Below are positions 1 to 7,724 of a stretch of 64,000 bases of DNA, one piece after another; position 1 is the stretch's first letter, and every line of letters begins with the position of its first letter. A program made the translations under genes and the position numbers. The DNA lies in contig CAJYIW010000013.1 in assembly GCA_913775095.1 (NCBI GenBank), positions 62,001-126,000 on the forward strand. The letters run 5' to 3'. Below the pieces are notes generated by a model, which did no database searches, was not told where the DNA came from, and saw nothing but the letters and a program-made list of their open reading frames with translations. The stretch comes from an uncultured Siphonobacter sp. (lineage in GTDB: Bacteria; Bacteroidota; Bacteroidia; Cytophagales; Spirosomataceae).

Positions 1-1918
1 GCGTTCCCGAGAACACCCCTTCAATTTTCAGGAAACGATCTCCCGAAGCAATCAGCCCCTGAATGGTATTGATGACGGGTAAGCCCGCTCCGACGTTGGT
101 CTCATACAGAAACTTCACGCCTTTTTTCAGAGCCATGCGGTGACGGCGGGCGTACTCTTCGTACGAAGCCGCATTAGCCGTTTTATTGGGGGTAACGATA
201 GAAACCGATGCTTCCAGTAAGCCTTCGTAATAATCAACCACGGATTTATTGGCCGTACAATCTACGAAGATGCTATTGGGTAAGTTGAGTATTTTAATGC
301 GTTCGATAAAGCCCGAAAGATCCGCCTTTTCTCCGTCGTGATCCATGCGTTCATCCCAGTGTTCTTTGGAGATACCGCCTTCGTCAATCACCATAACCCG
401 GCTGTTGGTCACCCCAATCAGACGAATTTTCAGGTTGCGGTACTTCCGCATATAGCTTTCCTGCTGGGACAACTGATGGAGTAAGGTTTTACCAATCAGA
501 CCCGTACCCATCAGGAACATATTCAGCGTTTTTACCTGATCGGCAAAGAAGCTTTCGTGAATAACGTTCAGGGCTTTGGAAAGGTCTTTCCGCTCGATGA
601 CGACCGAGATATTCAGCTCCGAGCTTCCCTGAGCCGTAGCCACGATGTTAATCCCGTTCTTTCCTAACACGGAAAACAGCCGTCCCGAAACGCCCGTATG
701 CTGACGCATGCCCTCACCTACGACAGCGATTACAGAGAGATTTTCCTGAATATCAACCCCCTCGACATCACCAATCCGAAGTTCATTCGCGAACTCCGTT
801 TCCATAATTTCCCGCACTTTGGCCGAAAATTTAGGATCAATGGCGAAACAGATGGAGTGTTCGGAAGAAGCCTGTGAAATCAGGATTACCGAAATTTCGT
901 GGCGGGCCAGTACGGTAAATAACTTGGCCGACACCCCGGCTACGCCAATCATACCCGAACCCTGGAGGTTTACCAGAGCCAGGTTATCAATGGAACTGAT
1001 GCCCGTGATGATGTACTCGTGCGGCGGAGCCTGACGCGTAACAATCGTGCCCGGATGCGAAGGATCGAAGGTATTCAGAACCTTGATGGGAATGTTCGTC
1101 TTAAACGCGGGCGTGAGGCTCGGCGGGTAAATCACTTTGGCTCCAAAGTGCGTCAGCTCCATGGCTTCGGCATAACTCACGACGGGAATAGTAAAGGCGT
1201 TCCGAACCTTGCGGGGATCGGAAGTCATCATACCCGGTACGTCCGTCCAGATTTCAATAACGGAAGCATTCAGGGCCGAGCCGAAAATACTGCCGGTATA
1301 ATCCGAGCCGCCGCGACCTAACGTCGTGGTAATGCCGTCTTCGGTCGAACCGATGAAGCCGGTAATGAGCTGTAAGTTTTTATTTTTTGAGAAGTGGTGC
1401 TGAATCAGGTGGTTAGTTAACTCAAAATTCACCTCCGCCTGCTGAAAACTGGCGTTGGTTTTAATGAGTTTACGGGCGTCCAGAAAGTCGCAGTCCACGC
1501 CCTGATCTTTCAACACTTCCGTCACTAAGGTCGTTGACAGTCGTTCGCCGAAGCTTACCAATAAGTCAGATGTACGCGGTGAAATTTCCCGAATCAGGGT
1601 AATGCCCCGCAGCAGATCTTCCAGTTCATTGAACAAGCCCATGACATCCGCAATGACTCGGCTGCGGAAACGGGGGCCAATGAAATGATTGATCACTTCC
1701 AGGTGACGATCCGAAGCTTTCTTGAATACGTCGCGATATTCTTCATTGCGGGCCGCCCGGCTACCCATTTCGAGTAAATGGTTGGTGAAACCGCCCATGG
1801 CCGAAAAGACCACGGCAATTTTTTCGCCACGCTGAAGATTATCATGAATAATGCCCAAAACCGCCTCGATGGCTTTGATGCTTCCTACGGAGGTGCCGCC
1901 AAACTTTAGAACTTTCAT
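1..1918 (-). CDS. thrA: Bifunctional aspartokinase / homoserine dehydrogenase (3' end outside window)
   Basis: Catalyses the first and third steps from aspartate to threonine and methionine. The reading frame runs from ATG at 1918 off the left edge, so about 639 residues are visible of a family length near 820. The N-terminus reads MKVLKFGGTSVGS, the aspartokinase nucleotide-binding signature. The middle contains the regulatory ACT region (for example GISSIDNLALVNLQGSGM). After about residue 460 comes the homoserine dehydrogenase NAD-binding region (LMGTGLIGKTLL), and the visible end is the catalytic-domain motif GDRFLKIEGVFSGT. The kinase and dehydrogenase fusion is the usual ThrA form in Bacteroidota. 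A perfect -7 box (TATCTTTG on the minus strand, 1998-2005) lies about 80 bp upstream of the start. No attenuator-like leader peptide was seen. Confidence 0.95.
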   Translation of the reverse strand, partial: MKVLKFGGTSVGSIKAIEAVLGIIHDNLQRGEKIAVVFSAMGGFTNHLLEMGSRAARNEEYRDVFKKASDRHLEVINHFIGPRFRSRVIADVMGLFNELEDLLRGITLIREISPRTSDLLVSFGERLSTTLVTEVLKDQGVDCDFLDARKLIKTNASFQQAEVNFELTNHLIQHHFSKNKNLQLITGFIGSTEDGITTTLGRGGSDYTGSIFGSALNASVIEIWTDVPGMMTSDPRKVRNAFTIPVVSYAEAMELTHFGAKVIYPPSLTPAFKTNIPIKVLNTFDPSHPGTIVTRQAPPHEYIITGISSIDNLALVNLQGSGMIGVAGVSAKLFTVLARHEISVILISQASSEHSICFAIDPKFSAKVREIMETEFANELRIGDVEGVDIQENLSVIAVVGEGMRQHTGVSGRLFSVLGKNGINIVATAQGSSELNISVVIERKDLSKALNVIHESFFADQVKTLNMFLMGTGLIGKTLLHQLSQQESYMRKYRNLKIRLIGVTNSRVMVIDEGGISKEHWDERMDHDGEKADLSGFIERIKILNLPNSIFVDCTANKSVVDYYEGLLEASVSIVTPNKTANAASYEEYARRHRMALKKGVKFLYETNVGAGLPVINTIQGLIASGDRFLKIEGVFSGT

Positions 1919-1997
1919 ACGCTAATGAACGGCCTGATCGCCGTCCCGATAAAGTAAATGAGCCCTTGGGGAATAGGCTATTTAGACAATGGAGCCG

Positions 1998-2005
1998 CAA
2001 AGATA
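1998..2005 (-). promoter_or_regulatory. Candidate -7 box for thrA
   Basis: The minus strand reads TATCTTTG, a full match to the Bacteroidota -7 consensus TAnnTTTG, 79 bp upstream of the thrA ATG. No convincing TTTG -33 element is at the expected distance, so this is tentative. Confidence 0.35.
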
Positions 2006-2120
2006 GCCGAGACACTCATTATGAAGGTGAAGAATTAGAAATTCTGATGGAGAAAAGCCAATTACGCCCATCTATTCGCCCAGATAAACCTGAAACAGAG
2101 ATAGATTATTTGGCTAAAAA

Positions 2121-2154
2121 CAAAAAAATCCCGAAGTTTTCGAAGCTTCGGGAT
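2121..2154 (-). terminator. Rho-independent terminator of the YkgJ-tsaE-ABC operon
   Basis: Arms ATCCCGAAG (2128-2136) and CTTCGGGAT (2146-2154) form a 9-bp stem. On the minus strand the stem is followed by a run of seven U residues. It lies 11 bp past the stop codon of the ABC transporter gene. Confidence 0.85.
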
Positions 2155-2164
2155 TTTACCCGGT

Positions 2165-3928
2165 TCAGAGCGATTGTTCCATCTTTTCTCCCTGATGCCA
2201 CCAAAGTTCATTGAACTTCTGGCCATTTTTACGTAAGAATTCAAAAGAACCTTCTTCCAGAATCCGCCCTTTGTCCATGACGTAGACGTAATCGAAATCC
2301 CGCAAGAGGTGCAGGCGGTGCAAAGAAGAAATAATGGCTTTATCCGAGAACGCCTTAAACATACTGTTGTAAATCAGGGCTTCCGTTTTGGGATCGACAC
2401 TGGAAGTAGGTTCATCTAATAACACCACCTGACTTTCCTGAGCGGCCAGAATACCGCGAGCCAGAGCCAGCCGCTGTTTTTGTCCGCCCGAGAGGTTCAC
2501 CCCTTTTTCCTGAATACTGGATTCCAGCCCCTCTGGTAACTGCTCCACTACGGTCTGGAAGTGAGCAATTTCACAGACTTCCCGAATCGTTTTTTCATCG
2601 AAGGGTAAGCCCAGCGTAATGTTGTAGGCAATGGTATTTTCGAAAATTTCAGGTTCCTGCGGGAATAGCGTTACCGTATCATAGAGCGTCCCCATGCTTT
2701 GGGCTTCCCGACCATCGACCTTTAACTGAGCTCCTTCTTTGGGTTCGTACAGTCCTCTCAGCAAGGCCAGTAAGGTGCTTTTCCCACTTCCACTTTCGCC
2801 AATCAGAGCAATACGCTGCCCCCGCTGAATCCGTAGATGCAGGCCGTGTAAACCCGTTACCTGTTCCGTCTGGTGAGAAAAACTAATGTCATGCAGTGTA
2901 ATTTCCTGCCAGTCTTCCGGCACTTTGGTAGCGGCTTCCGGGCGGTGATGATCCGCATAGGCTTCCGATATTTCATTGGCGGCCTGCAGGTCGGTGTTAT
3001 GCCGAATGATGTCCGTATACTGCCAGGCAATGTCCTGAAAAACGCTGGTAAACTGATTGACGTATCCGAGTAGCGTTACCAGCCCCCCCACGGCAAAAGC
3101 CCCCGTAGGACTGTAATTCTGATAGACATACCCCAGCGTAATAACGGCGTAAATCAAGCCGATCATCATTTCAGCCGTAAACCACTTCCATTCATTAATA
3201 ACCGCCGTGCGGCGAAACGGCTGAAACATGGCCGAGACCTTCGCCATCAAACCCGTTTCCATGCTTTTCTCCAGCCGTAATGTAATGACCGTAATGATGT
3301 TGGAAAGGCTGTCAAACAGCGTGGCCGAAACGGTATGCTCATGTTCGTTCACCTCATCTAATGATTTAATGAAAGGTTTGTCAAACATGAAAATGACCCG
3401 CAGGGTAATCGCCCCAATGATCACTCCAATGGTTCCAAATACGGGCGAGAAGTAGAGCATCGCTCCCAGGGAAAACACGAATTTGGCCAGGGCGTGCAGA
3501 TACACGAAGCCATTCTGAAAAAACTCCCGGAGGGCTTCAAAGGCTTTTCGGATCCGGTTAATGGTTGCCCCGGAGTGGTGATCCTTGTGCCATTTCACGG
3601 GCAGATGCAGAGCCTGATGATACCGTTCCTGCAAAAAATTCCGGCTCAGGTTAAACGCTAATTCACGTTCCATCACCCGGGCCGGACCGTGACAGGCCCA
3701 GAACAGAAACCGGATCAGTAAATAGCCCAGAGCGTACCAGATGGCGTAACGCAGAGCATGCATTCCGTCCTGCTGAAGCTGGTTTACCAGCCAGCCCAGC
3801 ATCAGCGGCAGGGCGGCTTCAATCAGGTTGGAAAGAATAAAAAGTGCATACACGAGCAGATACCTTCGACGTTCCTGCCGGGCGTACTGCCAGGCGGTGC
3901 GTAGCAGGGAAATATAAGGATTATTCAT
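2165..3928 (-). CDS. ABC transporter, fused permease and ATPase (exporter type)
   Basis: A 587-aa half-transporter of the exporter class. The N-terminal half has about six membrane segments (roughly residues 20-320). The C-terminal ATPase has Walker A GESGSGKST (about 377-385), signature LSGGQ (about 479-483) and Walker B VVLLDEP (about 501-507), followed by the switch His of SSLHR. It probably works as a homodimer in the inner membrane. The substrate cannot be told from sequence. It is the last gene of a three-gene minus-strand operon, 37 bp after tsaE, with a clear terminator beyond it. Confidence 0.9.
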   Translation of the reverse strand: MNNPYISLLRTAWQYARQERRRYLLVYALFILSNLIEAALPLMLGWLVNQLQQDGMHALRYAIWYALGYLLIRFLFWACHGPARVMERELAFNLSRNFLQERYHQALHLPVKWHKDHHSGATINRIRKAFEALREFFQNGFVYLHALAKFVFSLGAMLYFSPVFGTIGVIIGAITLRVIFMFDKPFIKSLDEVNEHEHTVSATLFDSLSNIITVITLRLEKSMETGLMAKVSAMFQPFRRTAVINEWKWFTAEMMIGLIYAVITLGYVYQNYSPTGAFAVGGLVTLLGYVNQFTSVFQDIAWQYTDIIRHNTDLQAANEISEAYADHHRPEAATKVPEDWQEITLHDISFSHQTEQVTGLHGLHLRIQRGQRIALIGESGSGKSTLLALLRGLYEPKEGAQLKVDGREAQSMGTLYDTVTLFPQEPEIFENTIAYNITLGLPFDEKTIREVCEIAHFQTVVEQLPEGLESSIQEKGVNLSGGQKQRLALARGILAAQESQVVLLDEPTSSVDPKTEALIYNSMFKAFSDKAIISSLHRLHLLRDFDYVYVMDKGRILEEGSFEFLRKNGQKFNELWWHQGEKMEQSL

Positions 3929-3965
3929 GGTTTTGGGGTGGATGGGAAAATCGGCCTGCGGAATT

Positions 3966-4397
3966 TCAGGATACTTTCGTCACTGCAATACTCCGCGACT
4001 CATCAGCATTACTTTCGATCCGTACCGAAAGGTACGCTTCCGGCCAGAGGTGAGGTATTTGGGAAGGCCATTCCACCAAGCAAAAGTTCCCGGAGTAGAA
4101 GTATTCTTCCACGCCGATGTCGTACGCTTCTGCTTCCGATTTAATCCGGTAAAAATCAAAGTGATAAATGGTATCATTCCGATCTGTGGAATATTCGTTT
4201 ACTAACGCAAACGTTGGACTTTGTACGGTTTGCAGCACCCCCAGCTCCCGGCATAAGGCCTTGATAAAGGTGGTTTTCCCCGCTCCCATTTCCCCTTCGA
4301 ATAACCATACCTTCAACTCCTGCCCGTACGCCAGTACCTGCTGAGCGGTTTTGGATAAGTCCGCCAGTGACGCACAATGAAAAGTTTTTTCCTGCAT
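3966..4397 (-). CDS. tsaE: tRNA threonylcarbamoyladenosine biosynthesis ATPase TsaE
   Basis: A 143-aa P-loop protein of the YjeE/TsaE family with Walker A GEMGAGKTT (residues 35-43) and the family segment SPTFALVNEY. It serves with TsaB, TsaC and TsaD in forming t6A37 on ANN-decoding tRNAs. The length is typical. Its partner tsaD lies about 8 kb away on the other strand (12678), and no tsaB is visible. It sits 18 bp downstream of the YkgJ-like gene and 37 bp upstream of the ABC exporter, so co-transcription is likely. Confidence 0.93.
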   Translation of the reverse strand: MQEKTFHCASLADLSKTAQQVLAYGQELKVWLFEGEMGAGKTTFIKALCRELGVLQTVQSPTFALVNEYSTDRNDTIYHFDFYRIKSEAEAYDIGVEEYFYSGNFCLVEWPSQIPHLWPEAYLSVRIESNADESRSIAVTKVS

Positions 4398-4415
4398 AAT
4401 ACGATCGGTAAGCCC

Positions 4416-4877
4416 CTAAGCGGGTATTACCTTTTGAAGACGTTCAACAATTTCAGCTACGGCCGGACATACCTGCGTATTCGCCAGCGTCAGATCCAGA
4501 ATCTGGTGCATTCGCCGCCGATCGGTGTGCGGATATTCCCGGCAGGCTTTGGGCCGCACTTCATAGATGGAACAATAATTGTCATATCCCAGGAAGGTAC
4601 AGGGCGAAGTGTTGAGGACATAATGCCGGTCTTCGTCCATGTGCAGGTATTTGGCAATCAAATCCACCGGACGCAGCCGCAGGTGTCTGGCAATTCGCTC
4701 GATATCAGCATCCGTAAAGATGGGACTGGTGGTTTTGCAGCAATTGGCACAAGTCAGACAATCCATATCGTCAAAAACTTCTTCGTGCAATTGCTCAAAA
4801 GCTTCGTCTAATTTTTTAGGTTTACGGGCTTTAAGCCGGTTTAGATACCGTTTATGCTCCGCGTAACGCTCGTTCAT
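4416..4877 (-). CDS. YkgJ-family cysteine-cluster protein
   Basis: A 153-aa protein of the YkgJ (zinc- or iron-chelating, CxxCxxCC) family. The cluster CLTCANCC occurs near residues 40-47, followed by CTFL and YCSIYEVRPKACREYP, the usual second set of cysteines. The biochemical role is not established for the family; metal binding is inferred. It is the first gene of the operon with tsaE. A perfect -7 box (TAATTTTG on the minus strand, 4882-4889) ends only 4 nt before the ATG, which predicts a leaderless or nearly leaderless transcript. Confidence 0.85.
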   Translation of the reverse strand: MNERYAEHKRYLNRLKARKPKKLDEAFEQLHEEVFDDMDCLTCANCCKTTSPIFTDADIERIARHLRLRPVDLIAKYLHMDEDRHYVLNTSPCTFLGYDNYCSIYEVRPKACREYPHTDRRRMHQILDLTLANTQVCPAVAEIVERLQKVIPA

Positions 4878-4881
4878 TTTA

Positions 4882-4889
4882 CAAAATTA
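4882..4889 (-). promoter_or_regulatory. -7 promoter box, leaderless start of the YkgJ operon
   Basis: TAATTTTG on the minus strand matches TAnnTTTG exactly and ends 4 nt before the ATG of the YkgJ gene. No clear -33 TTTG is seen. Confidence 0.5.
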
Positions 4890-5060
4890 ATCTAATTAGT
4901 TTTCCGTTTGCAGTTTTCTGTTTTCAGTTTGATTTTCACTACGAAGGCTCGAAGACGTAAAGGTTCACCCCGATGGATTAATGCTGAATTTTACGCTGAA
5001 TAGTACCACGGCGGTTAACCCAATTGAAAACAGCAACCGAAAACTGTCAACTCTATAGCT

Positions 5061-6104
5061 ATGATACGTACCGCTCTGGCGGGTTTTGGAGATTCTGCTC
5101 ATTACCTCCACGCCCCTTTTATTCTTGCTAACGATTCTTTCGAGCTTACGCACGTCTTTGAACGTTCCAAAAACCGGGCGGCCGAAGCGTTTCCGTTTGT
5201 AACGACCGTTCGCAGTTTTGAAGCCTTACTCGAAGAACCTTCGATTGATCTGATCATCATCAATACTCCCAATGAAACGCACGCGGACTACACCCGCAAG
5301 GCCCTGGAGGCGGGTAAACACGTCGTCGTTGAAAAGCCCTTCACCCCTACGGTAGAAGAAGCCGAAGAGTTAACGCAACTGGCCCACGAAAAAAACCTGG
5401 TTTTGAGCATTTACCACAACCGCCGCTGGGACAGTGATTTCCGCACGGTTCAGGAGGTGCTGACGTCGGGTGAACTGGGTGAGATTTTAAGTTACGAAGC
5501 TCACTACGACCGTTATAAACCGATTCTGAACGTGAAAGGCTGGAAAGAAAAACCTTCGCCCGGCAGCGGTACTCTGTATGACCTGGGTTCGCACATTCTG
5601 GATCAGGCTCTGCATCTGTTCGGTATTCCCAACAAAGTCTGGGCCGACATCTGGACGCAGCGGGAAGGTTCCAGCATCCATGATGCGTTTGATATTCATC
5701 TGACCTACGATAAACTTCGGGTTCGGCTGCGTTCCAGTCTGTTAGTACTCGAGCCGGCTCCGCGTTATACGATTAATGGAACGCTGGGAAGTTTTTTAAA
5801 ACCGGGTATTGATATTCAGGAAGATCAGCTGAAGGCCGGAGAAATCATGCCGGGCCATCCTAATTTCGGCGTGGAACCTGAATCGCTCTGGGGCACGATT
5901 CATACCCAACTAGATGACACGTCGATTAAACGGAAAGTGGAAAGTCAGCCTGGAAACTGGGGGCTTTTTTATGAGAACGTAGCAGACGCCATTCTCAACG
6001 GAGCCGAGCTGGCCGTGAAGCCCGAACACGTCGTTAACCAGCTGAAAGTGATTGAAGCAGCCTTTCTGAGTACTCAAACCGGCAACTCGGTTGCCCTGCG
6101 ATAA
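5061..6104 (+). CDS. Gfo/Idh/MocA-family NAD(P)-dependent oxidoreductase
   Basis: A 347-aa cytoplasmic dehydrogenase. The N-terminal Rossmann start is MIRTALAGFGDSA, and the conserved EKPFTPTVEEAEEL carries the EKP motif near residues 93-95. The C-terminal half is the substrate-binding alpha/beta domain, including GTLYDLGSHILDQAL with a likely catalytic His. Family members oxidise or reduce sugars, inositols or related compounds; the substrate here is unknown. It is a single-gene unit with its own terminator at 6113-6150. Confidence 0.9.
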   Translation: MIRTALAGFGDSAHYLHAPFILANDSFELTHVFERSKNRAAEAFPFVTTVRSFEALLEEPSIDLIIINTPNETHADYTRKALEAGKHVVVEKPFTPTVEEAEELTQLAHEKNLVLSIYHNRRWDSDFRTVQEVLTSGELGEILSYEAHYDRYKPILNVKGWKEKPSPGSGTLYDLGSHILDQALHLFGIPNKVWADIWTQREGSSIHDAFDIHLTYDKLRVRLRSSLLVLEPAPRYTINGTLGSFLKPGIDIQEDQLKAGEIMPGHPNFGVEPESLWGTIHTQLDDTSIKRKVESQPGNWGLFYENVADAILNGAELAVKPEHVVNQLKVIEAAFLSTQTGNSVALR

Positions 6105-6112
6105 AGCAAGCC

Positions 6113-6150
6113 AGATCGGAAAGTTTTTGACGGACTTTCCGATCTTTTTT
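6113..6150 (+). terminator. Terminator of the Gfo/Idh/MocA gene
   Basis: Arms AGATCGGAAAGT (6113-6124) and ACTTTCCGATCT (6134-6145) form a perfect 12-bp stem followed by TTTTT. Confidence 0.9.
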
Positions 6151-6210
6151 GTGATTTTAAGCACCATTTCTCCCTGAGAATAGTTATAGTTGTATCTTGA
6201 AATGGAGGCT

Positions 6211-7434
6211 ATGGAAACAGTTCAATCTGAAAATATTTCAATTCGTACCCATTCATTATCCAATCTATGGAGTACGGCTGAACGCGGTGGATACCCCGCC
6301 GCCTTATGGCGATTACCACGGGCTAACGAAAAACAGTTAATCATTGACCTGTCGAGCGAAGACCGCCGGACCAAGGTTGATCTGGAAGAATTACCGGCTG
6401 GTTTTGCCATCAGTCCGTTCCTCAATCCTGAAGGTGATCAGACCCGTTTTTTAAGGGCTGATTTGTATTTTTCTTTTGATTCGGAAGAGCATTTAATAGC
6501 CGAAAAAACCTCTCCTTCGGCTGATTTCTGGCGAATTCAGGCTTTCGAAGACGATGCTTTCGAAGAAGTAGATGCCCCTGATTATAACCTTTCTCCGATT
6601 CCACTGGATCTGGAGTCCTTGAGTGAGCGGGAGAAGTTTGAAGAATCGGTGCGGCAGGCCGTTACGGAGATAAAACTGGGTGCTTTTCAGAAGGTTGTTC
6701 TTTCCCGAAGAAAATGGGTAAAATTACCCGCTCAGTTCGATCATGTAGCTGCTTTCCACCGGCTTTGCGAGGCGTATCCCCACGCTTTTATTTCCCTGGT
6801 GTCCTTACCCGAATCGGCTTGCGTCTGGCTGGGTGCTACGCCCGAAATTCTGGTCAGTCAGGATCAGCAGGGCATCTTCAGAACCATGTCACTGGCAGGA
6901 ACGCAATCCGCCCTGGATCAGAATAACCATCCCATTCCGCTCGACCAGGCCCGCTGGTCGCATAAAGAAATTGAAGAACAGGCTCTGGTGAGTCGTTATA
7001 TTATTGAATGCTTTAAGAAAATCCGCTTGCGGGAATACGCTGAAAGCGGCCCTCAAACCGTAAAAGCAGGGAACCTTCTGCACTTACGCACGGATTATAA
7101 GATTGATACCAAAGCCGTTAATTTCCCGCAGCTGAGTACGGTTATGCTGGACTTACTGCACCCTACCTCAGCCGTGTGCGGAACGCCCAAACCCTCCGCT
7201 TTACGATTCATTGAGCACTACGAGGCCTACGACCGGACCTATTACAGCGGTTTTCTGGGACCAGTGAATGTAAATAATGAATCCCATTTATTTGTCAATC
7301 TTCGTACGATGAAGATCGAGGGTGATCAGGCTATTCTTTACGCCGGAGCGGGTATTACCGAAAGCTCCATTCCCGAACAGGAATGGAACGAAACCGAACT
7401 GAAGTGCCAGACGCTGTTATCGGCGTTGTTATAG
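6211..7434 (+). CDS. menF: Isochorismate synthase (MenF/EntC-type chorismate-binding enzyme)
   Basis: A protein of about 407 aa of the chorismate-binding family. It converts chorismate to isochorismate, most likely for menaquinone, the main quinone of Bacteroidota. The C-terminal chorismate-binding domain shows FQKVVLSRRK, WLGATPE, LHPTSAVCGTPK, YYSGFLGPV and the terminal YAGAGIT. An in-frame ATG at 6202 is an alternative start (three residues longer); a TTG at 6190 is less likely. No other men gene is adjacent. Anthranilate synthase component I is excluded by the overall motif set, and salicylate synthase is less likely. Confidence 0.87.
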   Translation: METVQSENISIRTHSLSNLWSTAERGGYPAALWRLPRANEKQLIIDLSSEDRRTKVDLEELPAGFAISPFLNPEGDQTRFLRADLYFSFDSEEHLIAEKTSPSADFWRIQAFEDDAFEEVDAPDYNLSPIPLDLESLSEREKFEESVRQAVTEIKLGAFQKVVLSRRKWVKLPAQFDHVAAFHRLCEAYPHAFISLVSLPESACVWLGATPEILVSQDQQGIFRTMSLAGTQSALDQNNHPIPLDQARWSHKEIEEQALVSRYIIECFKKIRLREYAESGPQTVKAGNLLHLRTDYKIDTKAVNFPQLSTVMLDLLHPTSAVCGTPKPSALRFIEHYEAYDRTYYSGFLGPVNVNNESHLFVNLRTMKIEGDQAILYAGAGITESSIPEQEWNETELKCQTLLSALL

Positions 7435-7463
7435 TTGTCTGTTTTTAGTTATAAGAATTTACG

Positions 7464-7496
7464 AACCCCGGGTTTTATTATCCGGGGTTTTCTTTT
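7464..7496 (+). terminator. Terminator of menF
   Basis: Arms AACCCCGG (7464-7471) and CCGGGGTT (7482-7489) are followed by TTCTTTT, 30 bp beyond the menF stop codon. Confidence 0.8.
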
Positions 7497-7507
7497 GGGA
7501 TTATTTC

Positions 7508-7555
7508 AGGATTATAAATCCTCGACAGATTGCTTTCGGATTACAAATCCGAAAG
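7508..7555. repeat. Composite palindromic element, family B copy 1
   Basis: Two adjacent palindromes. The first has arms AGGATT and AATCCT around ATA (7508-7522). The second has arms CTTTCGGATT and AATCCGAAAG around ACA (7533-7555). The same pair recurs in the opposite orientation at 41372-41418. The rest of the gap between menF and the end of tamB (7435-7724) holds one copy of the family C element (7599-7624) and no convincing gene. Confidence 0.75.
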
Positions 7556-7598
7556 AGCGGTCATTTTGTTACCTTTTCATGGTTTTCATTTTCCAGCT

Positions 7599-7624
7599 GA
7601 GACGCCATGAATGGACGTCTCTAC
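7599..7624 (-). repeat. Dispersed family C element (GTAGAGACGTC type), copy 1
   Basis: The reverse complement begins GTAGAGACGTC and ends GCGTCTC around an ATTCAT core. It is a variant of the elements at 28189, 37799 and 41278. Confidence 0.55.
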
Positions 7625-7724
7625 CTAAAAAGAAATTTTATACTCCTCTGGATTTGGGTTGCCCATTCCCTTCAACTCTCTCCGGGGTTAGCTCAATGAC
7701 TGACAACAGCAAACTGAAAACCAC

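Noticed and set aside
1966-2214. 82-aa plus-strand open frame between thrA and the ABC gene
   Set aside because: It crosses the terminator hairpin and the end of the ABC gene and has no family likeness.
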